Assembly: GCF_002866925.1 (NCBI RefSeq)
Contig: NZ_PKUQ01000011.1
Coordinates: 48,119 to 112,118 of the forward strand
Length of the DNA: 64,000 bases
Source: Cohaesibacter celericrescens
GTDB lineage: Bacteria > Pseudomonadota > Alphaproteobacteria > Rhizobiales > Cohaesibacteraceae
Reading direction: 5' to 3'
Of the stretch, positions 9,261 to 17,052 are shown one piece after another. A model generated the notes under the pieces. It was not told where the DNA came from. It saw only the letters and a list, made by a program, of their open reading frames with translations, and made no database searches. How positions within the stretch are numbered: the first letter of the stretch is position 1; each line of letters begins with the position of its first letter. The position numbers and the translations under genes are program-made.

Positions 9261-9836
9261 TCAGAATTTGTAACCGACGCGGCCACCAACATTGGTCAGA
9301 CCATGATTCCATGTGCCCAGACCGGCGTTGGACATATGCTCAACGGTGACCATGAAACGGAAGCGGTCATAGTCAAAACCGAGGGATGCGGTCTCGCGGA
9401 ACAGGGCGCGTGTTCCCAGCGGTTCGCGTTTGGGATCGACATCATTGAGCTTGCCGTTATGCACCATGCCGCCAAAGCTGGTTTCGAAAAAGACGGGACC
9501 AAAAATCGGGAATAACCAGCTGGCACCTGCATAGGCGTAGGAGGTGTTCCCTTCGGTATTCACGGATACGCCGATGTGAGGGCTTGGAGCCAGAATGCGG
9601 TTCCAGAAGGAAGGCTCTTCGGCTAGGCCACCAAACGGTTGAAACAGCACTTCAGCTTGAATATCCACATTGCCTTTTTCGCGGCGCTCAACGTCGTGGG
9701 CCATAACACCCATGCGAAGCTCGCTTAGAAAGCTTGTTCCTGTGTCAGACAAATAGCCGTTGTTATAGTCAGCAGCAAACGCTGTACTGCAAGACAATGC
9801 AACGACAAGACTGCAAATCGAAAATGTGGTTTTCAT
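9261..9836 (-). CDS. PagL-like lipid A 3-O-deacylase / acyloxyacyl hydrolase
   Basis: Outer-membrane beta-barrel esterase that trims an acyl chain from lipid A. The protein has a signal peptide (MKTTFSICSLVVALSCSTAFA) and alternating beta-strand pattern. The catalytic H-x-S is at H167/S169 in EHMSN, followed by the conserved N-HG--N-G--GY-F C-terminal strand ending in phenylalanine, as outer-membrane proteins do. I chose the ATG at 9836 at the signal peptide over the GTG at 9854. It probably alters LPS acylation, but direct activity is inferred from the motif. Confidence 0.8.
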   Translation of the reverse strand: MKTTFSICSLVVALSCSTAFAADYNNGYLSDTGTSFLSELRMGVMAHDVERREKGNVDIQAEVLFQPFGGLAEEPSFWNRILAPSPHIGVSVNTEGNTSYAYAGASWLFPIFGPVFFETSFGGMVHNGKLNDVDPKREPLGTRALFRETASLGFDYDRFRFMVTVEHMSNAGLGTWNHGLTNVGGRVGYKF

Positions 9837-9968
9837 ATGAATATCCGTGCGCACCTAAATTACCCGCTGCAAACCTAGCTGAATTGCTGACAATATTCCA
9901 CCGGAAAAGCCGTCCATTTTAGCATTGTACCACAAGCGTGCTGTTTTGATCACGGTAGGCAACGCGTA

Positions 9969-10157
9969 TTACCCCATGAAATAGAGGCTTGCCATTACCA
10001 GAATGATCGCGACAAGTTGCAGAATTATCCGCCAGCGCATCAAAGATTGCGAACGACTGGGGGAGCCGCCACGCAGCATATTGTAAAGGCCAAGGGCCAA
10101 AATGATCACCACTGCAACAAGAGCAATAGGAACCAAGGCGGGGAGGATCGCTGTCAT
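9969..10157 (-). CDS. HIG1-domain-like twin-transmembrane protein
   Basis: A 62-residue protein with two hydrophobic helices (about 3-23 and 41-60) joined by a basic loop GLYNMLRGGSPSRSQSLMRW. This is the pattern of the small alphaproteobacterial proteins related to the hypoxia-induced HIG1 domain, which are normally found next to the cobalamin adenosyltransferase as here. The start is uncertain: ATGs at 10157 and 10175 both lack a good Shine-Dalgarno, and the longer frame to 10262 adds a non-conserved leader. Its function in bacteria is not established. The eukaryotic relatives assist respiratory complex assembly. Confidence 0.72.
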   Translation of the reverse strand: MTAILPALVPIALVAVVIILALGLYNMLRGGSPSRSQSLMRWRIILQLVAIILVMASLYFMG

Positions 10158-10328
10158 GGAGTATTCTGCTTTCATTATTGGGTCGCTGTCACATAGATCA
10201 CACCCTAACAGCAATGGGGTATAGGCGAAAAGCCATATGGGAGATGAACTTTTGTCGTGCAAGACCCAACGAAGCCTCTAAGCAGCTGCAGCAACAGCAA
10301 TAGTGGCCTTGCTCCTTGGGTGGTGGTG

Positions 10329-11159
10329 TCAGTCACCTGATTTACGCAGCAAGGAATCCAGGGGGGTGACGGGTAATATTCGCTTGAGAAATGCCATCAA
10401 ATGGGTGGGAAATGTAACGGGATAACGGGCCTTTGCCTGTTTTGCATCAAGCGCTTTGATCAGTTTATTCAACACCGCTTCTGGCGGTAGTTCAAAGCGG
10501 TCAGGCTTGTCTGATTCCATCTTGGACAGGCGGTTCTGGTAGCGATCTTGAAAAAAGCTGTGTTCGGTATTGATGTGTTTAAGAAATTTTTTGCGTGCAG
10601 TTTTGCGAAAATCACTGGTAATCGGCCCCGGTTCGATCAGGCTGACATTTATATTGCTGCCATGCAGCTCCAAGCGCAACGTATCGGTTAATCCTTCCAA
10701 CGCGTATTTTGATGCGACATAAGCCCCGCGGAACGCCAAGGGAATGATGCCCAGCACGGAAGAGCATTGCACGATCCGGCCATGGCCCTGTGCGCGCATC
10801 ACCGGGATGATCTGTCGGGTTAGCTCATGCCAGCCGAAAAAATTGGCTTCGAATTGTGCGCGCAGAATGTCGGTGGGTAAGTCTTCAACCGCACCGGGTT
10901 GGCCATAGGCCCCGTTGTTGAAGAGCGCATCCAATTTGCCGCCGGTATGGTTGAGCACTGCCTCAACGCAGGCGGATATGGATTGCTGGTCGGTATAGTC
11001 CAGATAAACTGCCGTCAGTCCGGCGCTGCGCAAGGATTCAAGGTCTTGCGGACTGCGGGCTGTGGCAAATACCAGCCACCCCATCTCATGCAGGCGTAGG
11101 GCACAATGGCGACCAATGCCGGTCGAACAACCGGTAATAAGGATCGAACGCTGTGTCAT
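10329..11159 (-). CDS. SDR-family short-chain oxidoreductase
   Basis: Classical NAD(P)-dependent dehydrogenase of unknown substrate. With the ATG at 11159 (GAGGACAGGT upstream) it has 276 residues. Seen: the cofactor motif TGCSTGIG at 9-16, NNGAYG at 81-86 in place of the usual NNAG, S133/S134, and the catalytic YVASK with Y147 and K151. It is monocistronic, with the acyl-CoA dehydrogenase terminator lying just upstream. Nothing nearby fixes the substrate. Confidence 0.88.
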   Translation of the reverse strand: MTQRSILITGCSTGIGRHCALRLHEMGWLVFATARSPQDLESLRSAGLTAVYLDYTDQQSISACVEAVLNHTGGKLDALFNNGAYGQPGAVEDLPTDILRAQFEANFFGWHELTRQIIPVMRAQGHGRIVQCSSVLGIIPLAFRGAYVASKYALEGLTDTLRLELHGSNINVSLIEPGPITSDFRKTARKKFLKHINTEHSFFQDRYQNRLSKMESDKPDRFELPPEAVLNKLIKALDAKQAKARYPVTFPTHLMAFLKRILPVTPLDSLLRKSGD

Positions 11160-11215
11160 GACCTGTCCTCTGATATTTATTGTTCGGTTTGATTTAGCAG
11201 ACACAACAAAAAAGA

Positions 11216-11250
11216 AAAGGGCGGTCCACGCAGAGCCGCCCTTTTTTTCG
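11216..11250 (-). terminator. Intrinsic terminator of mcd
   Basis: AAAGGGCGG (11216-11224) pairs with CCGCCCTTT (11236-11244). T-rich stretches lie on both sides. On the minus strand it ends mcd about 50 bases past the stop. Confidence 0.8.
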
Positions 11251-11293
11251 ATGTGGATTTAATTAATTGCACGTCTTTGAGCCGCGCGGCTGG

Positions 11294-12973
11294 CTATTTG
11301 TCCAGCAAACGTCGTGCGATGACCTGCGCCTGAATTTCGCCCGCGCCTTCAAAGATATTGAGGATACGTGCGTCACACAGCACCCGAGAGATGGGATATT
11401 CCAGCGCAAAGCCGTTGCCGCCATGAATTTGCAAGGAATTATCAGCTGCGGCCCAAGCGATCCGAGCACCCAAAAGCTTGGCCATGCCTGCTTCCAGATC
11501 GCAGCGTTTGTCGTGGTCTTTTTGGCGGGCCGAGAAATAGCTGAGCTGACGGGCGATCATGATCTCGACGGCCATCATCGCAAGCTTGTCGATGACGCGC
11601 GGGAAGTTGATCAAGGACTTGCCAAACTGCACGCGGTCCTGCGCATAGCGCAAACCAAGGTCAAGAGCGCTCTGGGCAACGCCGATGGCGCGGGCCGCGG
11701 TTTGAATGCGGGCGCTTTCAAAGGTCTGCATCAATTGTTTGAAGCCTTGCCCTTCGACGCCGCCAAGCAGGTTTTCTTTTTTGACCGCAAAATTGTCGAA
11801 AGACATTTCATATTCTTTCATACCGCGATAGCCGAGCACTTCAATTTCACCGCCGTCCATTCCCTCTGCGGGGAACGGGGTGGCGTCATCCCCGCGTGGT
11901 TTTTCGGCCAACAACATGGAAAGGCCTTTGTATCCGGGCTCATTTGGATTGGTGCGGACCATCAGTGTCATGACATCGGCACGGACAGGATGGGTGATCC
12001 ATGTTTTGTTGCCGGTCACCTTGTAGGAAGCGCCATCAAGTACAGCGCGGGTTTTAAGGCTGGCAAGGTCCGAGCCGGTGTTTGGTTCGGTAAAGACTGC
12101 CGTGGGCAGTATTTCGCCGGATGCGATGCGTGGTAGCCAGTGTTCTTTTTGTTCTTGGGTGCCGCCGCAAATGATCAATTCAGCGGCAATCTCGGAACGG
12201 GTGCCCAGAGAACCGACGCCGATATAGGCGCGGGATAATTCTTCCGACACCACGCACATGGCTTCTTTGCCCAAGCCCATGCCGCCAAACTCTTCAGGGA
12301 TGGTTAGGCCAAAGACGCCCATCTCTGCCATTTTGTCGACAACATCCATCGGGATATATTCGTTTTTGAGATGCCATTCATGTGCATGGGGGCTGACTTC
12401 TGCTTCGGCAAAGCGGCGCATCTCATCGCGGAAGGCTTCCATCGTTTCATCCAACCCTGCATCTCCAAAAGACGCGGTGCCCTCAGCCGCTTCCATCAAG
12501 GCGACGAGGCGGGTGCGGATGGCGGGCGTGTTGCCTTGGTCTATTAGATCTGTCACCGTCTGGGTGTAGGCGGTTTTGATGGCTGAGGCGGGTATGCCAA
12601 AATCGGACAGGCGGATGATTTCGCCTTGGTTCATGGGAATGCCGCCGAAGATCTGCGCCAGATATTCCGAGAAGGCTATGCGGGTGATCAGGCTTTCCAT
12701 CTCGCCATAGCGGCCTTCGCTCTGCATCGTCTTTGCGTGGCCGCGCATTTCTTTGAGCGCTTCTACATATGTGGCGACCCACGCTAGCCCGTGAGTGGCG
12801 CGCTGTTCTGCCTCGATTTTCTCAGATTTGATGCGGCCATCAACAACGACCTTGGCGCGGACCGATTCAATAAGGACGCTGAGTAAGTCTTGAACCGAGG
12901 TTACGGCGGTATCCATATCCGCAAATAGTGTTTTCGGTGCTTGGATGATTTCTGTTGGAATGGTCAGCGACAT
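11294..12973 (-). CDS. mcd: Methylsuccinyl-CoA dehydrogenase (acyl-CoA dehydrogenase family)
   Basis: FAD enzyme that oxidises (2S)-methylsuccinyl-CoA to mesaconyl-CoA in the ethylmalonyl-CoA pathway, passing electrons to ETF. I use the ATG at 12973, preceded by an excellent AGGAGGAAG, giving 559 residues. That is about 150 longer than an ordinary acyl-CoA dehydrogenase, and a long N-terminal extension is typical of Mcd. Seen: TEPNTGSDLASLKTRA in the FAD/substrate region, and NIFEGAGEIQAQVIARRLL at the C-terminus where the active-site and FAD contacts fall. The specific name rests on length plus the neighbouring ccr and ecm. A generic acyl-CoA dehydrogenase is the alternative. Confidence 0.87.
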   Translation of the reverse strand: MSLTIPTEIIQAPKTLFADMDTAVTSVQDLLSVLIESVRAKVVVDGRIKSEKIEAEQRATHGLAWVATYVEALKEMRGHAKTMQSEGRYGEMESLITRIAFSEYLAQIFGGIPMNQGEIIRLSDFGIPASAIKTAYTQTVTDLIDQGNTPAIRTRLVALMEAAEGTASFGDAGLDETMEAFRDEMRRFAEAEVSPHAHEWHLKNEYIPMDVVDKMAEMGVFGLTIPEEFGGMGLGKEAMCVVSEELSRAYIGVGSLGTRSEIAAELIICGGTQEQKEHWLPRIASGEILPTAVFTEPNTGSDLASLKTRAVLDGASYKVTGNKTWITHPVRADVMTLMVRTNPNEPGYKGLSMLLAEKPRGDDATPFPAEGMDGGEIEVLGYRGMKEYEMSFDNFAVKKENLLGGVEGQGFKQLMQTFESARIQTAARAIGVAQSALDLGLRYAQDRVQFGKSLINFPRVIDKLAMMAVEIMIARQLSYFSARQKDHDKRCDLEAGMAKLLGARIAWAAADNSLQIHGGNGFALEYPISRVLCDARILNIFEGAGEIQAQVIARRLLDK

Positions 12974-13300
12974 GGATCTTCCTCCTCTTCCACTTGACGG
13001 TTTACAGATGTGTTTGTTTGGGCATGATTTTGGTTTCACGCCTTCTCAGAGCCAGATCTGGACCGTCGAAAATCCGATTTCAACACACATCAAAGGCACG
13101 ATTGCAGGCACGGGTCCTCTTGCCTGTGGTGTCGTGCTGCTACGCCGGAGTCTGATGACTTGCGCCTGTGATGGTTGTGCTATGTTGCAGTGCACAGTGA
13201 GGCCCTTGGCCCTATTTTGCAATAAGCCAATGGATTAAGTCGAGCACTTGCTGCGCTGCATCATTTTATTTTTGATGCGTATGACATCGGAGAGCATGCT
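12974..13300 (-). other. mcd upstream region (327 bp, no gene)
   Basis: No coding frame is supported. It holds the strong mcd ribosome site, a nested inverted repeat at 13096-13137 (GCACGA...TCGTGC around CAGGCA...TGCCTG), and at 13181-13198 a palindromic TTGCA-G-TGCA motif that is also found before ccr. A TTTTGCAATAA element lies a little further up (about 13213-13223). I did not find a convincing sigma-70 promoter. Confidence 0.6.
13181..13198. promoter_or_regulatory. Candidate operator shared with ccr/ecm (mcd copy)
   Basis: TATGTTGCAGTGCACAGT contains the inverted repeat TGCA-G-TGCA extended by T on one side. The same core with the same TATG[CT] and ACAGT/CAGT flanks appears on the opposite strand at 16748-16770 before ccr. 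It is 210 bases from the mcd start, which is far for a simple operator. The match is seen, the function is inferred. Confidence 0.45.
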
Positions 13301-14200
13301 TTAGGTGCGGGTTTTGCTGTGGCTTGCACGGCTGGCAATAATCACGCCGGTTGCGGTGATGGCGATGCCGACAATCTGCGAGAGTGTGATCGGTTCGTTG
13401 AACAGGAGGTATGAGATAACAGCGGTGACTGCTGGTATCATGTAAAACAGGGCCGCGATGTTGGAGACTGCGCCAAATTCAATCAGCCAGAGCAGCAGGA
13501 AGATGGCGCCAATGGAAAGGACCAACACCAACCACGCAAGGGCAAATAAGAATTCGGATGTCCATTCAATGGTTTGAGTTTCTGTCAATAGGCTGAGGCC
13601 ACCGCATAGCAATGTTGCCGCACAATATTGCCAAACCGTGGCAGCACGCATATCCAGATTTGATGCGAAGCGCTTTTGGTAGATGGTTCCCAACGAGATT
13701 GTTATAACCGCGCAAATGGCTGCCGCAATCTGAGTGGGGGTCACGGAAAAAGCGCCGCCCTGTAGACGTGGCAATAAAACAAGTGAAATGCCGATCAATC
13801 CCAATATAAAGCCGAAAATGTGGTTGCGGGTGATCGATTCTTTCAAAATGGCGCGTGCAAAAAAGGCGGTTAAAACAGGTTGGAACCCCATTACCAATGC
13901 CGCCAAACCGGCAGGCATGCCATCATCAATGGCCCAGAAAACACAGGCCAAATAGATACCGTGAATCATCAAGCCGCTGACAAAGGCATGGAACGCACTT
14001 TTGGGGTTTGGCCATCTGGCTTTGGCCAGCAGCGAAAAAGGTAAAAGCAATGCCAGCACGATGCCAAAGCGCAAGGTCAGAAAGGTCATGGGTTCTGAGT
14101 ATGGAGCACCCATGCGCGCGCCGATAAAGCCGGTTGACCACAAAAGCACAAACAATGCAGGGACAAATTGTCCTATTGAGACACTGGATTTGGGAGACAT
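13301..14200 (-). CDS. EamA/DMT-family membrane transporter
   Basis: Inner-membrane carrier of the drug/metabolite transporter superfamily, with about ten hydrophobic helices in two repeated EamA halves (roughly 10-140 and 155-290). The 299-residue length is typical, using the ATG at 14200 after AAAGG. Seen: the first-half GFIGARMGAPY motif and the second-half loop -FNEPITLSQIVGIAITATG, standard for the family. Substrate is unknown. It is divergent from the BrkB-like gene. Confidence 0.85.
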   Translation of the reverse strand: MSPKSSVSIGQFVPALFVLLWSTGFIGARMGAPYSEPMTFLTLRFGIVLALLLPFSLLAKARWPNPKSAFHAFVSGLMIHGIYLACVFWAIDDGMPAGLAALVMGFQPVLTAFFARAILKESITRNHIFGFILGLIGISLVLLPRLQGGAFSVTPTQIAAAICAVITISLGTIYQKRFASNLDMRAATVWQYCAATLLCGGLSLLTETQTIEWTSEFLFALAWLVLVLSIGAIFLLLWLIEFGAVSNIAALFYMIPAVTAVISYLLFNEPITLSQIVGIAITATGVIIASRASHSKTRT

Positions 14201-14432
14201 CGTATGGCCTTTGGCACTTAAGGATGGCAAAGGCTCTGTCTATCGGGTGGCGCTTGTTCTGTCCATCACTTCATTGGGTTTCGTGATTATGTAAGCAAGA
14301 CCAATCAAATGGTTTGCTCCAGGTGTCCGAGGTGTTGGTTGCTTTTTTACCATCTGGAGCTATATAGGGGGCGTAAATGCAAAGGCGCGTTTCGCCTTTT
14401 GGGTCTCGTATCTGGCGTCAGGTTGGCTGAGA

Positions 14433-15338
14433 ATGAACCTTCTTTGGGAATGGGTGATGATGCCGGTCCGTATCTTTTGGCGGTTTTCCGATAATCACGG
14501 GTTTGCATTGGCAAGCAACATCGCCTTTTCCATGCTGCTTTCGATTTTTCCTTTTTTGCTGCTGGTCACCGGCATCACCGTTTGGGCCGGTGGTGAGGCT
14601 CTGGGTCGATATCTGCAGGATTTGATTAGCCTGCTATTGCCGGATGCGATTGCGGGTATCCTGCAGCCGGATGTGGATGCGGTGATTGCACAAAGCACGG
14701 GGAGCTTGTTGTCGCTGACGGCGGTAATCTTCTTGGTCACTTTGACTTCGATGGTAGAGAGTCTGCGTGAGGGGCTCAATCGTGCCTATGGTTATTATGA
14801 ACGCCGTTCCATTTTGTCGCGTCGCGCGATGGGGCTATTGGGTGTTCTGGGGGCCTGTATCGTGATGATTGCGGTGGCTGCCGGATTGTTTGCGGCTCCG
14901 ATTGCCTGGAGGCTTGCAAGTCCGCATTTGCCCTGGCTCGATGATTTTAAAGTCACGTTCGACCTTGTGCGGTTTGGTATTGCTTTGCCAATATTGACCG
15001 TATTCTTGGTCGCTAGCCATCGCTGGTTGCCTGTGCGGGCGATTGACTGGGCCGATATTTGGCCCGGCGTGGCCTCGACCTTGGTGCTGTGGTGGGCCGT
15101 GGCCGAGGGATATTCTTATTATCTCTCTCATTTTGCTCAATATGCGCGGGTTTATGCCGGGCTGGCTGGTGTCGTTGCAACACTGATTTTCCTACAAATT
15201 ATCTCGATGATTTTTCTCTATGGGGCCGAGGTGAATGCGTGGCGTATTCGCTGGCGACGCATTGAGCAGAATAGAGTGAGCAAACAGGATCTGGAGCGGC
15301 CAAAGCCGGTGTCTGAAGTCTCGGCGGACGAGGAATAG
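14433..15338 (+). CDS. YihY/BrkB-family inner-membrane protein
   Basis: A 301-residue integral membrane protein with six or so helices. It carries the family's early ALASNIAFSMLLSIFPFLLL segment (helix 1 with A-x-A-F), a middle -REGLNRAYGYYERRS- motif, and the late IFLYGAEVNAW motif. The family was once called ribonuclease BN by error. Its real role is unknown, perhaps transport or envelope integrity. A hairpin AAAGGCG-CGTTT-CGCCTTT (14381-14399) lies 33 bases before the start. The polar tail is basic then acidic. Confidence 0.85.
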   Translation: MNLLWEWVMMPVRIFWRFSDNHGFALASNIAFSMLLSIFPFLLLVTGITVWAGGEALGRYLQDLISLLLPDAIAGILQPDVDAVIAQSTGSLLSLTAVIFLVTLTSMVESLREGLNRAYGYYERRSILSRRAMGLLGVLGACIVMIAVAAGLFAAPIAWRLASPHLPWLDDFKVTFDLVRFGIALPILTVFLVASHRWLPVRAIDWADIWPGVASTLVLWWAVAEGYSYYLSHFAQYARVYAGLAGVVATLIFLQIISMIFLYGAEVNAWRIRWRRIEQNRVSKQDLERPKPVSEVSADEE

Positions 15339-15362
15339 ATTTGCGATCTGTGGAAGAGTTTG

Positions 15363-15388
15363 AAAAGGCCGAACATATCCGGCCTTTT
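15363..15388. terminator. Bidirectional terminator between brkB-like gene and ccr
   Basis: AAAAGGCCG (15363-15371) pairs with CGGCCTTTT (15380-15388), loop AACATATC. It lies between two convergent genes and has T/A runs on both sides. Confidence 0.75.
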
Positions 15389-15417
15389 GGTTGGTTAAGC
15401 GCGATGCAATGCCAACC

Positions 15418-16710
15418 TTAAACTTCTTCACCGCGGCTGTTCAAGATCACATCTTCAAGCGTACGCAGGCCTGTTTTTGTGGTGCCGACTAAACAAGCCA
15501 TGTTGCCCGGTTGATGTTTGTTGTCGAGCATGAGCCCATGGGCCTTGGGAATTTGGTCCCAGCTGAAGACCTCGGACATGCAGGGATCAACATGGCGGTC
15601 GATGACCATCTGGTTGGCGGCCATGGCTTGCTTGAGATGCGCAAAATGTGATCCTTGGACGCGCTTTTGGTGCATCCAGAGATAACGGGCATCCATGGTC
15701 AGGTTGAAGCCGGATGTTCCCGCGCAAATGACCACCATCCCACCACGTTTCACAACAAAGGTAGAAACGGGCATGGTTGCTTCGCCGGGATGCTCGAACA
15801 CCATATCAACATTGTTGCCTTTGCCGGTGACATCCCAGATGGCTTTGCCGAACTTGCGGACTTCCTTGAACCAAGTGTTGTATTCCTCGGAGTTAACTTT
15901 GGGCAGTTGGCCCCAGCAGTCAAAGTCCTTGCGGTTTAAAACCCCCCGAGCGCCGAGACTCATGACAAAGTCACGTTTGGATTCATCGGAAATAACACCC
16001 ACGGCATTAGCCCCAGCTGCCGCTGCGATCTGCACACCAAATACGCCAAGGCCGCCGGAAGCGCCCCAGATCAGGACATTCTGCCCGGGTTTGAGTTCAT
16101 GGGGATTGTGTCCAAACAGCATGCGATAGGCCGTGGCCAGGGTCAGCACATAACAGGCGCTTTCTTCCCACGTCAGATGTTTGGGGCGTGGCATGAGCTG
16201 TTGGGCCTGAACGCGCGAGAATTGAGCAAATGATCCATCGGGGGTTTCATACCCCCAAATACGCTGGGTAGGTGAGAACATTGGATCGCCACCATTGCAT
16301 TCTGCGTCGTCGCCGTCGTCCTGATTGCAGTGAATGACAACCTCGTCGCCAACCTTCCAGTTTGTGACCTTGCGCCCCACCGCCCAGACAATGCCGGACG
16401 CATCGGATCCTGCAATATGATAAGGGCTTTTGTGGACGTCGAACACGGAAATCGGTTCGCCAAGACCAGCCCAAACGCCATTGTAGTTGACGCCTGCGGC
16501 CATGTTCAGAACCAGCACTTCATGGCTGTCCAATTCCCATGTGGGAACGATTTCCACTTGGAAAGATTGCTCTGGCGGTCCGTGCCGCTCGCGGCGGATC
16601 GCCCATGCATACATTTCTTTTGGCACATGCCCCAGTGGTGGGATCTCTCCGATTTCATAAAGATCTTTTTTCTCGCCTGTGGTGCCCTGTGTAAGGAGTT
16701 CCTCAGCCAT
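15418..16710 (-). CDS. ccr: Crotonyl-CoA carboxylase/reductase
   Basis: Key enzyme of the ethylmalonyl-CoA pathway: NADPH-dependent reductive carboxylation of crotonyl-CoA to (2S)-ethylmalonyl-CoA. It is a medium-chain dehydrogenase of 430 residues from the ATG at 16710 (GGAGAAAAA upstream). Seen: KEMYAWAIRRERHGPP near the N-terminus, the family's AAGVNYNGVWA, the insert around CNQDDGDDAECNGGDPM, the Rossmann loop IWGASGGLGVFGVQIA, and HQKRVQGSHFAHLKQA. These together are specific for CCR, not simple quinone reductases. It is divergent from ecm and shares the 342-bp control region with it. Confidence 0.96.
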   Translation of the reverse strand: MAEELLTQGTTGEKKDLYEIGEIPPLGHVPKEMYAWAIRRERHGPPEQSFQVEIVPTWELDSHEVLVLNMAAGVNYNGVWAGLGEPISVFDVHKSPYHIAGSDASGIVWAVGRKVTNWKVGDEVVIHCNQDDGDDAECNGGDPMFSPTQRIWGYETPDGSFAQFSRVQAQQLMPRPKHLTWEESACYVLTLATAYRMLFGHNPHELKPGQNVLIWGASGGLGVFGVQIAAAAGANAVGVISDESKRDFVMSLGARGVLNRKDFDCWGQLPKVNSEEYNTWFKEVRKFGKAIWDVTGKGNNVDMVFEHPGEATMPVSTFVVKRGGMVVICAGTSGFNLTMDARYLWMHQKRVQGSHFAHLKQAMAANQMVIDRHVDPCMSEVFSWDQIPKAHGLMLDNKHQPGNMACLVGTTKTGLRTLEDVILNSRGEEV

Positions 16711-17052
16711 TTTTTCTCCTCCGGACATACATGTCCTAAAAATGGATAACTGTTGCACTGCAGCATATTCGAGGTTCAAATTGATGTTTATGACGCAGTT
16801 GCGAAACTATCTGAAATTATTTTGGGTAAGGATATACGTCTTATTGCCAATTTGCATTTTGCGTGTGCGAAGGGGACACTTGCCCTTGAACAAGTGTGGC
16901 CTCATGGATCGGTGGAGTAAGAGTGTCTGCGGTCCCTTGAGGCGGAAATTCAGAAGCGCTGTAGGGTGTTGCGGCATTTGCTGGTCTTGCAAGGGCAAAT
17001 TGACGAGCCCTAAGAAGGCCGTGCCAAAGCGGTTGAAGTGGGAGGATGTGCT
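16711..17052. other. ccr-ecm divergent control region (342 bp, no gene)
   Basis: Frames here show no coding character. It holds the ribosome sites of both genes and the TTGCA-C-TGCA palindrome at 16753-16763, only 43 bases from the ccr start but about 290 from ecm. This leaves a long untranslated leader, or a second promoter, for ecm. Confidence 0.6.
16748..16770. promoter_or_regulatory. Candidate operator shared with mcd (ccr/ecm copy)
   Basis: On the minus strand this reads TATGCTGCAGTGCAACAGT (16752-16770), matching the mcd copy at 13181-13198 except for one substitution and one extra A. The core TGCA-S-TGCA is an inverted repeat. Its position 43-60 bases before the ccr start suits a regulator acting at the ccr promoter. 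In Methylobacterium ccr is controlled by the TetR-type CcrR, but no such gene is in this window. Confidence 0.5.

Noticed and set aside
11267..12136. 289-codon plus frame opposite mcd
   Set aside because: Shadow of mcd. Translation lacks any recognisable pattern.
14381..14399. Hairpin AAAGGCG/CGCCTTT before the BrkB-like gene
   Set aside because: Only four T follow and no gene precedes it on this strand. Could be leader structure, but it is too weak to list as a terminator.
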